DNA from: Gnetum montanum
Lineage: Eukaryota; Streptophyta; Gnetopsida; Gnetales; Gnetaceae
Assembly (NCBI GenBank): GCA_015680685.1
Contig: MNCI01019132.1
Coordinates: 167,609 to 193,678, forward strand
DNA length: 26,070 bases
Direction of reading: 5' to 3'
The position numbers and the translations under genes are program-made. This document shows positions 10,645-20,932 of the stretch, in pieces; position 1 is the first letter of the stretch; the number at the start of each line of letters is the position of its first letter. Under the pieces are notes generated by a model that had not been told where the DNA came from, did not search any database, and was given only the letters and a program-made list of their open reading frames with translations.

Positions 10645-11100
10645 TGATGAGCAACGAGGTACCCCTACGCTCACCCATACGAATCATAAGTGTTCACGCA
10701 TGATCTAGTCAAATTCCATGGATGGGACTAGTTGTGGTATCTAGATCATTATGCTCTGATCATAGTTCACTATCTCTCCACTTGGACTAGTGGTAGCTTT
10801 TTCACATATGGTTTAGTCCAAAGTGAGGCATGTGATGTTGTAGAATTCTATACTACTCCTAATGATGACAAAGAGATGAATTAATTAAGCTACTAAACAA
10901 TGGAGAGTAAAATCTAAACTAGTCTACGTGCAATGGGTATCCACTCTTAATCGTCCATACACACCTTGGACTTTGTGAGGCTACTTTTTAGATTTCCAAG
11001 TGTATGTTATTGGTTGTGCCAAATAATACACTACTAGATTACCATGTACTTACACTTAAGCAATTGTGACTAAGGCATACGCATTTCACTTAATGATAGG
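10645..11100 (-). repeat. 5' LTR of element B, 3' part
   Basis: It begins (plus strand) TGATGAG and shares its last ~100 bp with the LTRs of A and C, including GGGGTACCTCG before the end. It is interrupted at 11100 by element A and continues at 18157. The two parts together make 849 bp, nearly the 853 bp of the C LTR. Confidence 0.75.
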
Positions 11101-11900
11101 TGATGAGCCGTGATATCACGTACGCAATATCACGTCGGCCCCTGCGATATCGTGTACGCAATATCGCAGCCTGCCGCTATGTCTATAAATAAGAGGCAAC
11201 TTTCCCTTGTTCAGACATCTAGAGTTAGTACCTTAGCCAAACTATAGTCGTTTTACCATTCCAGAGTTAGAATAATTTCAATGTGCCTGCAGTAGAAATC
11301 TCAAAGTGAATGGATCTTTATTTGAGCAAATTGTACTTGAGCACACATTTGTGTACGGAAATAAAGATGAACTTTCGGATAAACCTTGCAGCATATGGAC
11401 TAAGCTAAATAGGAATTAATTATTGTTAAATTTTTAAATGCTTTCCTAGATAATTAATCTCTCTCAACCCTTGACTCTCCTAGTTAAGTGCATTTAGTAA
11501 GACCGCTTCGAGCATGTGTGTAACGCTTGGTAACCCAGTAATGAGTAGCGTTTGGTAATCCCAGTAGCATTGCACTGGTTCAGGGTGTCTACAGTAAGTG
11601 GGAACAGATACTGGTGCTAGGACGATTAGAACTTAGTTAGTGAATAGTTAGTCACTTAGTCTCTTCACCCTTCCCTACTAGCATAGGCGTTCAAAAGAAA
11701 AAAGTTATAAAAATCACATACCTCAAACTTACTTAACCATACAACCATGACAATAGAGGTAAGTTTGTGAGGACAATGATAAATTAACCTTAAGTGTTCC
11801 ATTAAGGCACGTAAGCACTTAGTCCTTGGAGTTCGACCAGATCGCACGTGTAATGCTCGTATTCGTATGGTTGAGTGTAGGGGTACCTCGCCACTCATCA
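11101..11900 (+). repeat. 5' LTR of element A
   Basis: An 800-bp LTR with inverted ends TGATGAG/CTCATCA. U3 carries palindromes (CGTGATATCACG at 11109-11120; arms CTGCGATAT/ATATCGCAG at 11142-11169), a TATAAATA box at 11184-11191 and an AATAAA at 11360-11365. It matches 17338-18151 along its length. Confidence 0.92.
11184..11191 (+). promoter_or_regulatory. TATA box of element A 5' LTR
   Basis: TATAAATA lies 84 bp into the LTR, right after the palindromic block. The same octamer is found at similar depth in the 3' LTR (17435-17442) and in the LTRs of B, C and E. Confidence 0.7.
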
Positions 11901-11901
11901 T

Positions 11902-11919
11902 TGGCACCGTTTCCGAGGA
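11902..11919 (+). other. Primer-binding site, tRNA-Asp type
   Basis: TGGCACCGTTTCCGAGGA, one base after the LTR, matches 15 of 18 bases of the complement to the plant tRNA-Asp 3' end. This is the PBS type known from Athila/Calypso-like elements. Two of the three differences are G-to-A at CpG sites. Confidence 0.75.
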
Positions 11920-11971
11920 CTTAGTTGTTTGTGCGCTACGTAGAACATAGGATATCACTCACATCGTTGGA

Positions 11972-14556
11972 ATGCTTAAACGAACCCTTAGGGTTGATCA
12001 AAAGAAAAATAAGATAACGGTAGATAGCACACTGAACAAGACTAAAATGTCTTCTTCTTCGCACAAAAGCACTTCATCGCCTAGGAATAACACTAGAGAC
12101 AGTCGATGGCACAACACACATAACCAAGAACTTCCAGTTCCTCAACAATTCTAAGTGGTATATATTCATCACGATGAATATGTACTCGAATTTACCTTTA
12201 TCCTCCTTCAAGATGAACAACTACGTTGGAGATACTTGGAGGGTAACATAGTGTTGTCTCTAGACCGAGCAATCCCTAACATGCTCCTTCATGCTCTTGC
12301 ACGAATAGGCATGTCCTAGTTATATCCAGAATACATTGCATGCAATTTTGACACAAGGGATTACTATCCCACAGAAACGCAACATCAAAGGGACTTGCAA
12401 CAGGAGAGATACTATACATCGTTGAAGGGCAAAGGACCTCATAATGCTTCACCCGTCATAAGCGAAAATGAGCGTGGTGAACCTATTTCAATAGGCTCTC
12501 CAAAAAATGATGTTCCCCCTCCTAACAATGGTGAGGAGGTGGTGTATCATAACCTTCATTCCACGATTCACAACCCTGGTTCTGATGAGCATTCTAATCG
12601 TGATCATGATCGGGGCTACGACCACCGAAGAAAAGGTAGAAACATCGTCATGGCAATGGTTCTCCTTATTTTTCACCTTCATCATCACATTCACCCTCTC
12701 CTTCAGTATCAGGACACAGTCATAAGGAACCTAACCGTGAGGATAAGGGTAAACAGAGTGAGAAACCTCGACGAGAGAGTCGAGAGCGAGGACAAGGGCA
12801 CTCTAGAGAATCAAGGCATGGAAGAAGGGAAAGTAGGGAACCACGTAGACATGATAGACACTATAAGAGAAATGACCATGAAGAACCCCTACTTGCAACC
12901 CGAAGCATGTTAGACATTACGAAGGTCATTAGAATTCCAACAAGGAACCAAAAAGATAGTAGGATCAAGAGATTAGACATGAATAATATCCCACGATTTG
13001 AGGGGGGATATAACGCTGATCCTCAAAACCACTTACAAGCATTTCATGATGCATGTGCCTTGCAAAACATTGAGAACGAATGGCAAAAATTAAAGTTGTT
13101 CCTAAGGACACTGATGAAAGAAGCGGAAAGCTAGTACCGGTCCTTAGAATCGGAATCCATTCGAAGGTGGAGTACGATGCTAGAACTGTTTAATGATAAG
13201 TACCAAACGTACTCCCAAGTGTCCAAACTGTGAAAGAAAATCCAAGGATGGAAGCAGGGAACTCATGAACGCTTGGATGCTACCATGGGCCAATACTATG
13301 CACTGTTACATCATTGCCTGGGCCATGGTTACTCCCAGTAGGATCACTTACGCCATATCGTAGATGGACTTAGGCATGAAACCAGGAGAACCCTTAGAAC
13401 ATATGCCCAAGGGAGATTATCAGAGCTTAGGTCCCATTAGATTCATAGATTTTTGGAGCAAGTAGATAAGAAAGAAGGAGAGCTACGTAAGAGAGAAAGT
13501 GCGGAAGAGTACAACTACGACCCTTCCCTTAAAAAAAGAGGAGTAAGATTCTGTGAGGAGGAGGATGAGTCACCACTCGAAGAGAAGGTGAATAGGAAAA
13601 CCTTGTCACTCCAAAAATTAACAATAGAAGTGTCAGCTAAGGTAGATCAAATGTGGGACTCCTTAGACAGTAGATTTGAAACGGTTCTCAAAATCGTAGA
13701 GGAGTCTAAGGAGTGAAGTAGTGACTATGATAAAAAGAAGAAGAGGGATTTGGACCATGCACGTAACAAAAGTAAGGGTAAAATGGCCATCACCGAAGAG
13801 GTTGTGGATTCTGATACGGACAATGATGGTGGATGTGAGATATGCCAATATGACCATCCTAAGGAATGTTGCCCAATAATCCCACATCTGCAAGAGTCTA
13901 GGGTGTATGCACTTAACCCACGACTTAACAAATGACAAACACCCCGACGGCTACCTTATCCCCAAGGTAACCCAAGGCAGTTCCACCAACCATTAATGTA
14001 TTATCCAAGTGGAACTCCACCACAAGCTATTAAGCAACACCAGCAGTGGTAATACCCACAGTCATGGGGGATGCCACTGCCAAGACAACAATACCCTTAT
14101 TGGTAACCGGATCCATATGGCTATTACGTGCAGCAGCCAATCTCTCCACGTGACTATGTTGATCATGTGACACCACAATGTCACTACCAAGCTCGAGAGT
14201 ATTATAGGACTCCTTCTCTTGGGAGAGACACACCACATGCATACCATCCTCCAAATTCATCCGTAACTCTCACACTGATTGCTCCATTACCACATGCTCC
14301 AGCAATGCAAGGGGAACTCCCCACTCAATCATAGCAACGTAATGCTACGAGAGCTGTAAACCTTCAACCTACTGCTAGTTCTGAAAACTGTACAAGAAGA
14401 AGACCTTTCTTCAAGACCAACAGTCCAAACAAGCTCTCACAACCACAAGCGGTTAAGCCTCCAAACGCTTCTCCATCAAATAAGGCTTCAGAGCTCCCTT
14501 CAAACCAAAAACAGAGCTCAATGCATACGGTTATGTTAACACATACCTTCACTAAC
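11972..14556 (+). pseudogene. gag of element A, degenerate
   Basis: Order of parts: a short basic Ser-rich start (11972-12154), a linker with stops, an Arg/Ser-rich region (about 12640-12900, one base out of frame with what precedes it, so a frameshift near 12630), and a capsid-like Retrotrans_gag core (12907-13440, with IPRFEGGYNADPQNHLQAF). Then come a Lys/Glu-rich coiled region (13450-13720), a zinc knuckle with Cys at 13834 and 13843, His at 13855 and Cys at 13870, and a Pro/Gln-rich tail. At least eight in-frame stops occur, many where Trp or Gln would fit. Gag would form the particle around the element's RNA; this copy cannot. Confidence 0.85.
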
Positions 14557-14559
14557 TAG

Positions 14560-15081
14560 ATCAAGGAGGGCTACCTTCCTAGAAAATTCTCTGATCCTAG
14601 AAGTCCCTTGATTTATCTCCAAGTTGCTGGAAATGAACCTTGTAAAGATCTTCTGGACTTAGGTTCCGGAGTCAACTTGATATTGCAAGAAATGTATAAA
14701 GCGTGGAACTTGCCTCCACTAAAGAAGAGAAATATTCACTTAAAGCTAGTTAACAAGTCTATCACTGTTTCCTTGGGACTGGTGAAGGACATCATTACCA
14801 CTATGTGTGGGTGGTCATACCCAGCTGATTTCCTAGTGATACAAGTTAACAATGATAAAGGGGACTTCCCAATAATAATGGGGAGGGCATGGCTAAGTAC
14901 CGTGAATGCATGCCTAGGAATCCGTAATCTTTCCCTGGAAATATCTAAGGAAAACACTTGTGGGAAGATCGAGAAGAAGAAATTTCCATGCATTACATAC
15001 AATGATACAGGGTGTGATTACGTACAAGAATGTTCATCATTGCCTGTATGCAACCGGTGTGCACCAGAGGTTAACATATAA
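14560..15081 (+). pseudogene. Retropepsin-like protease domain of element A
   Basis: The region is open from a stop at 14557-14559 to 15081. The active-site segment reads LLDLGSGVNL (catalytic Asp codon 14656-14658), the DLG variant typical of Athila/Tat-type plant elements. The flap-side and C-terminal motif DFPIIMGRAWLSTVNA follows about 70 residues later, as expected for an aspartic protease that cuts Gag-Pol. It continues the gag frame with only the one stop between them, suggesting one polyprotein originally. No RT follows. Confidence 0.82.
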
Positions 15082-15434
15082 AGGTGCCTGTATGTAGCAA
15101 CCACATAATAAGAAAACACCCAATGGTTGACAACTAATCAAGAGAGCAACTCATCAATATGCATGGAACTAGCTGGGGGAACAACTTGCACCCATGCCGA
15201 AAGCATAGATGCACTAGAGCAAGAGTGTCGCCAACTTCCAACCCTTAACCTAAAAACATCAATAGATGGAAGTTGGACACTTCTAAAAAATTCAAACAAG
15301 CACTCCGATAAGAGATTACTAGTCCATGTGCAATAGACCAACCCTTACATTGAATCTAGAATGGTCAATGCACATGATACCTAAAAGAAGAGACGACCCT
15401 ACTCATTATTTCAGATCACTCCCTTCCAACTTAG
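15082..15434 (+). pseudogene. Remnant joining protease to pol C-terminus
   Basis: It holds a 69-codon open stretch (15127-15336) and then sequence coding for SLPSNLVMGEMATY. The latter matches the segment of C that follows integrase (near 24310-24280). The deletion that removed RT, RNase H and integrase therefore lies within about 15340-15415. The open stretch has no recognised domain. Confidence 0.55.
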
Positions 15435-15446
15435 TCATGGGGGAGA
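15435..15446 (+). other. Internal polypurine-like motif of A
   Basis: TCATGGGGGAGA resembles the true 3' tract (TTCATGGGGGTA at 17327-17337) and is matched in C (24289-24300) and loosely in B. It is also codons of the pol terminus, so conservation may be for protein. Confidence 0.4.
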
Positions 15447-17326
15447 TGGCCACCTATGATGATCAATCAAGGCCCTTAATTTCTTTTTAAGTTTTTTTTT
15501 ACACATTTTTTTTACAAATTTCTTTAACTTTTCTTATTTTTGTTTTGCAACATCATTCATACTTTTTCGTTTATTTATGACGTTATTTATTTTTGTTTTT
15601 TTAAGTTTTTCACTTAATAAGTGCTCCGAAGATGGTATGAACTGTATTCCATTGATTGGTAATGTTTGGTTTTTACCTTTGAGTTATGATGTTGATACTA
15701 TGGTATGGTGCTTTTGATATAACAGGCAATGAGTCCACATCATCCATGCATCCATGAATTTCTATGGTCTCTTTTAGCTTGGAACTGTACAGTCCCTTTC
15801 TCACTAATAAGAACTATCAACGAATCAGTGACTAGGCATTTCTCAAACTAAGGAAGGACTCAAGGATTGAAAAGGATGTGACTTCAAGGGAACTTGATGC
15901 ATTTGTGCTGGCCATTCTCTTGGGTACTTGGATGTTTTCTTCTTGATTTTTCCCTACCATTTTGATGATTGCTCCATTATCGTGAAGCTGGGCTAATAAA
16001 AATAATAAGTCTTTGCATGGTGTGGTTCTCACGTAAAACACAAAAAAAAAGTGGGAATTCAAAGCACACCCCTTAGATGAAATAATCTTCAGGGCTACAA
16101 GCACTGGTTATGGAACTAAAATAAATATGTTCCCTCTAACTAAGGCCCTTCTTGCTCCCTACTTTCTCCTTTTTGTTTCATCAGAATGATGGTGACTCTT
16201 TGGTGAAAGCATTCTTGTTACTTCGAGTGGATGGATTAGCCAAATGTATTAATGCGAAGTCACTGGATGTGGATTGTTTGAGGCCGAATTTAGAATGAGA
16301 TCTACTAAGTCACATTAACCATTAATACATAAGGGGTTGCACACCACCTTGTTCTTGAGACTCCATTCCATTCTCTTCTATCCATCCTTCTTTCTCCATC
16401 TTTCACCTCATTGCCGGTTGTATCAGTAGTCCATATCTTGGTTGATGCATTGTTTTCTTTTTGGTAAATTCTTGTGGTTAAGACTTTAACTCTTGCTTCT
16501 AAATGACATTTCTAGGGCCTATAAACTCTTTAAATGTGGGATTGTCAGGGCATTATGGGCATGAGCCTGCTTTGGGGAGGACCCACTAGCATTCCTATTT
16601 GGTGCATCCATTAATTTCTTTCCCCTAAACAATTTTGCAATCAACATTATTTTGTTCATTTCCATCTTTGACATCCATTTTATCGATGTTTCCATTTTTC
16701 CTTTTTCTCCATCTTTCTTATTCCTTACCTTTTTCCATTATCTTGCTATCGAAGGTTTGCTCTCAGTCATGAAGGTCCTGGTCCAATTTTTTCAATTTTC
16801 TCCTAACCCCTACACCTTGGGTAGTCATCCGTATTATATCTCTAGATCTGCATTAGCCATATCACAACTCAGCCAATGGACCTTACACTGAGGCAAGGTA
16901 TTAACTACATTGTGATTCATTTACCCTTGCTAATATCAGACTGTGTTGTGTGTGCAGATGGCAATCATACAACAATAGATTGGATCTAGAGGGAACACTT
17001 GAAATGGACTGGTGCTAAAGCAGTTATGTAAGGAACAAGATTCATGACGTGCTTATGGATGGACAATGAAAAGTGCAATCTTGGCATCCGTAGCAATAGA
17101 CTTCTTCTTTTCTCTCTCTCTTCTCTCTTCTCTCTTCGCTGCCAAATAAGGCTAGATGTCAAATGTGTATAGTGTTCACTCTTGTTGTCGTGAACACTAA
17201 TTTTGTCATGTATTGTAATGATGATCCATTCACATGTCACCCCATTCACCATTATTATCATTCAAGTCAATAATCCCATACCTTCCCAATATTTTGTAAG
17301 GAACTTGAGTACGAGTTTTTATTCAT
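15447..17326 (+). other. Long 3' noncoding region of element A
   Basis: About 1.9 kb between the coding part and the polypurine tract, T-rich at its start. It matches 24288-22381 of element C on the other strand, region by region and at the same length. No open frame is shared. A 60-bp intron-like stretch (16898-16957) is conserved in both. Confidence 0.65.
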
Positions 17327-17337
17327 TCATGGGGGTA
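17327..17337 (+). other. Polypurine tract of element A
   Basis: TTCATGGGGGTA directly before the 3' LTR. The same sequence flanks the 3' LTR of C. Confidence 0.75.
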
Positions 17338-18151
17338 TGATAAGCTGCGATATTGCATATGTGATCTTGCATTCGTGATATCGCATCGGCCGCTGCGATA
17401 TCGTGTACGCGATATCGTAGCTTGTCGCTATATCTATAAATAAGAGGTGGATTTCCCTTTTCCAAACATCTATAGTTAGTCCCTTAGCCAAAATTTAGCA
17501 TTTTTACCATTCTAGAGTTAGAATAATTTCCGTGTGCCCACAGTAGGAGTCTCAAAGTGAACAGATCTTTATTCGAGCAAATTGTACCTAAGCACACATT
17601 TGTGTATGACAATAAAGATAAAATTTTTGATAAAACTTGTCGCATATAGACTAAGATAAATAGGATTTAATTATTATTAAATTTTTAAATGATTTCTTAG
17701 ATAATTAATCTCTCTCAACCCTTGACTCTCCTAGTTAAGTGCATTCAGTACAACCGCTTCGAGCACGTGTGTAACACTTGGTAATCCAGTAACGAGTAGC
17801 GTTTGGTAATCCCAGTAGCGTTGCACTAGTTCAGGGTATGTGTGGGAAGTGGGAACGGATACTAGTGCTAGGAAAATTAGAACTTAGTTAGCGAATAGTT
17901 AGTCACTTAGTCTCTTCACCCTTCCCTACTAGCATAGGTGTTAAAAAGATAAAAGTTATAAAAATCACATACCTCAAACTTACTTAACCATACAACCATG
18001 AAAATATAGGTACGTTTGGGAGAACAAAAATTGATTAACCTTAAGTGTTCCATTAAGGCACGTAAGCACTTAGTCCTTGGAGTTCGACCAGATCACACTT
18101 GTAACACTTGTATTCGTATGGTTGAGTGTATGGGTACCTCGCCACTCATCA
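17338..18151 (+). repeat. 3' LTR of element A
   Basis: An 814-bp LTR, starting TGATAAG and ending CTCATCA, with TATAAATA at 17435-17442 and AATAAA at 17611-17616. Differences from the 5' LTR run at roughly one in ten by eye. Confidence 0.92.
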
Positions 18152-18156
18152 ACAGG

Positions 18157-18549
18157 AATAGTAAATAGCAATAAATGGAAATTTTAACGAAAGGAAATAG
18201 TAAATAATTAACAATTAAAAGCAATACTAATCTAAATGGATGTTGCAATGATGGGAGTAATCTCGATTTTTATTTCCAGTTATGTAACATGTCTAAATAT
18301 GTCACACTCAAATGAAGGAGCTGTATGATTACAAAAATCACACTGTAGGCATGCACTAGGAAAATAAGAGGACTAAAAAATAATATATGAAGAAACTAAT
18401 TCAAAATTGAAACTAAAACTATTTCTTCTATATCTCAACTATGCACCCCAAGTGTTGTATTTATAGGCTAGAACGGAGGAGAAAATATTGGATATATGAC
18501 ATTGCTTCTTGGGCTCCAATATTGGGGTTGAAAAATTCATGACTAATCA
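18157..18549 (-). repeat. 5' LTR of element B, 5' part (U3)
   Basis: On the minus strand it starts TGATTAG at 18549, with a CCAATATTGG palindrome (18516-18525) and a TATAAATA box about 82 bp in (near 18462). It continues at 11100 across element A. The upper boundary coincides with the start of LINE block D2. Confidence 0.7.
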
Positions 18550-18552
18550 TCT

Positions 18553-19294
18553 TTTCCTAAGGAGCCAATGATCTTTCCCCTTCCACTGCTTGCTTCTTGC
18601 TGGATGTGTTACCAAAATTTGCAAGCAATTTTTAGGATATGTATATCTAGTCTAGCTAGTCACATGTGTTAGAGGTAGATGTCTTTTTACACTCTTAGAC
18701 AACTTCAATTACTAGGATTAGTGTTTAGTAAATATATTTAATCTTCATATCACCAACTTAACAACTTTATCACATTCGTACTGCTTTACAAATCTTATTC
18801 TTAAGGTTTCTTAATTGACCTTACTTTATACAATCAATACTCATAATATTTATTGTTACGAATTCCATTTTCCAACTTATTACTTATAACTTATAATTAA
18901 GTTACAAGTACTTATGTTACAAATATTAGATGTCCCACTTGAAAGGACCAAGAAATTAGGGGTGAATACCTACATGAAAGCTAGATGTTCTATTAAAATT
19001 TTTTGGGCAATTTTTCAGACATGTCTAGCTAGTCACATGGGTTAGCGGTAGATATCTTTTTACGCTCTTAGGTAACTCTAATTACTAGGATCAGTGCTTA
19101 GAGAATATATTTAATCTTTATATCATTAACTTAAACAAATTTATCACATTTGTACTCCTTTATAAATCTTATTCGTAAGGTTTCTTAATTGACCTTAATG
19201 TATAAAACTAATACCTATAACCAACACATGTAACTCATCTTCAAGAGCTCTTGGCATGCACAACATACAATTCTACTCTTCTCAAGGGAGTTGA
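18553..19294 (-). mobile_element. LINE (L1-type) 3' fragment, D2 copy
   Basis: It is the continuation, past the copia insertion, of the LINE remnant at 20933-21516. The minus-strand frame entering from 20933 (ending RWIQ) goes on below 19294 with a Cys-x-x-Cys and ALEDELHVLV, the C-terminal zinc-binding segment of plant L1-type ORF2. Many stops follow. The remainder is 3' sequence with two ~200-bp repeat units. B inserted at its lower end. Confidence 0.65.
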
Positions 19295-19743
19295 TATTGC
19301 AAAAATCACCTTGTGCAAAACATTACACATGAATATTAATGAAACAATAGGGAAAACAACTTGCAAAAGGAAGTGAGGAAGAAATAAGGAAAATACACAA
19401 GAAAGCAATTTCATTCAATTTTGAAGCCAAATGAAAGAGATTACAAAACACTCATAAGACAAACTCACAAATTAGTTGCTCTCATTATAGCAACCCTTAT
19501 ACAGGAGATCATACACTCTTAAATCACTAACCATAACCAACTCAAGCTAGATTTAAATAGCTAGATTCAGGGTTAAAATAATGGAATGAACCAATAATTA
19601 ACTCAGAAAGATCTTTAGTTTTTCTTTTACAATGAGTTTTAAAAATCTTAACTCTTCTTTAGAAAATTTTAAAACTAACGGTTAAAGAGAAAAGTGATGT
19701 TCAACACAAGTTAACTACAGATTTTTTCTTCACATCTTTGACA
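19295..19743 (-). repeat. Ty1/copia 3' LTR (copy 2)
   Basis: A 449-bp LTR, the same as 4414-4906 except for a 41-bp deletion and base changes that alter both ends (TATTGCA, TTTGACA). The purine tract TTCAAGTGGGAAAT lies next to it at 19757-19744. Confidence 0.8.
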
Positions 19744-20086
19744 ATTTCCCACTTGAAGAAAAATCAGTCATATTGATAAAAAACAAGTTGGAACAACTTT
19801 ATAATCAATACTTCATGCCTTCCACAACATGTAGAAAAATCACAGGTGTGCACAGCCATTCAAGGAGCATATCTGCATGAAACATCCTAACGAACTAGGC
19901 CTCCTCAAAACAAAACAAAATGAGATTGGATTACACTAGCACTAACAAATGCTATTCCAAAAATCATAATAGATGCTAACACAAGACTTGGACAAAAAAC
20001 AAACTAATATACAACTCCCAGTTATTGCTACTAGTTATGGTTTTGAGAAAACAACCATAACTAAAAAACCATATTATCAAAGGCCA

Positions 20087-20555
20087 ATTGTATCTTCCAT
20101 AAAGTTCACCTTTTTGGAAGACTCAGATTCATTAGGAATATTGCCATTAACCTTTAAAAGTGGGCAATCCCTACACACATGTCCAACCTTTTCACTATGC
20201 TAGCCTCTCAATCTCTGTCTCTTTTACTTCTGTTGAAGATAAAAAGCTCCATTTGATGACGAACCTCCATTTGATGATAAATCTTAATTAGCTACACCTA
20301 ATTTCTTTAACCAAAACAATACCTACAACCTCATCAAAATCCAATACGCATAAATTATTGCTACTTAAAGTTATTAACAAATTTGCAAATAGTATTAAAA
20401 CATTGCAAATAATATTGCATTGATTTGTCCACCTTTGGTTTTAAACTATGTAGTCTTCTATGTAAGAAGATACAATTTGTAGTCTTAATATTAATGGTTT
20501 TATTAATATGTAGTCTTAATATTAATGGTTTTAAACTATGTAGTCTTCTATGTAA
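20087..20555 (-). pseudogene. Copia gag remnant with broken zinc knuckle
   Basis: The minus strand at 20203-20164 reads HSEKVGHVCRDCP. This is the second half of a copia CCHC knuckle, with the first two Cys positions changed and a stop (TAG) where Trp would stand. A short acidic/Lys stretch follows. Upstream, 20437-20557 holds nested duplications of 90 and 31 bp steps. The remnant joins the 3' region at about 20087, so pol was deleted. Confidence 0.6.
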
Positions 20556-20557
20556 GG
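20437..20557. repeat. Nested short direct duplications
   Basis: TTTTAAACTATGTAGTCTTC occurs near 20439 and 20529, 90 bp apart. TAGTCTTAATATTAATGG occurs at 20480 and 20511, 31 bp apart. The pattern suggests successive slippage or repair duplications inside the copia element, at the edge where its 5' LTR is truncated. Confidence 0.8.
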
Positions 20558-20927
20558 AAAAACAATAAGGAAATACACAAGAAAGAAACTTCATTCAATT
20601 TTCAAGTCAAATTAGAGAGATTACAAAACACTCACAAGACAAACTCACAAATTATTTACTCTCATTACAACAACCCTTATACAAAATATCATACACTCTT
20701 AACTCACTAACCATAACCAACCTAAGATGGATTTTAATACCTAGATTTAGGGTTAAAATAATGGAAACAACCAATAATTAACTCATACAGATCTTCACAT
20801 TTTCTTTTACAACAAGTTTTAGAAATCTTAAATCTTCTTTTAAAAATTCTAAAACTAACAAATGGTAGTAGATAAAAGTGAAGTTCAACACAAGCTAACT
20901 ACAAATTTTCTCTTCACATCTCTAACA
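20556..20927 (-). repeat. Ty1/copia 5' LTR (copy 3), 3'-truncated
   Basis: It matches copies 1 and 2 from their TGTTA start (here TGTTAGAG at 20927) for about 370 bp, lacking the last ~120 bp and the PBS. The flank GTTGA at 20928-20932 completes the target duplication. Confidence 0.75.
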
Positions 20928-20932
20928 GTTGA

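Larger units (their letters stand above)
11101..18151 (+). mobile_element. Complete Ty3/gypsy element A, gag-protease only
   Basis: The 7051-bp element has two LTRs, a PBS, gag, protease, a 3' noncoding region and a polypurine tract. It is flanked by the near-identical 5-bp target duplication ATAGG (11096-11100) and ACAGG (18152-18156). No reverse transcriptase, RNase H or integrase sequence is found: after protease and about 300 bp, the sequence joins what in element C is the last stretch of pol (SNLVMGEMATY). It is thus a non-autonomous derivative that would need pol in trans from a relative such as C. The LTRs are roughly 90 percent identical by eye and gag is full of stops, so it is an old, dead copy. 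It sits inside the 5' LTR of element B, in opposite orientation. Confidence 0.88.
18553..20086 (-). repeat. Duplicated block D2, partner of 3625-5250
   Basis: Collinear with D1 through LINE sequence, GTTGA, copia LTR, purine tract and ~330 bp of copia 3' sequence. D2 lacks 41 bp in the LTR (between short direct repeats) and the 42-bp tandem copy present in D1. Confidence 0.8.
19295..20927 (-). mobile_element. Ty1/copia element, internally deleted, in LINE
   Basis: It is bounded by a perfect 5-bp target duplication, GTTGA (19290-19294 and 20928-20932). It has a 5' LTR (20927-20556, missing its 3' end), a gag remnant with a zinc knuckle, a short 3' region, a purine tract and a 3' LTR (19743-19295). 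All of protease, integrase, RT and RNase H is missing. It split a LINE reading frame whose two halves can be joined across it. Confidence 0.78.

Noticed and set aside
11101-11180. Repeated GATATCG motifs as a CRISPR-like array
   Set aside because: Too few and too short, lying in the U3 of an LTR in a eukaryotic genome.
12395-12913. 172-codon open frame as an independent gene
   Set aside because: It is the frameshifted N-terminal half of element A gag; the neighbouring frame continues the Arg/Ser-rich region into the gag core.
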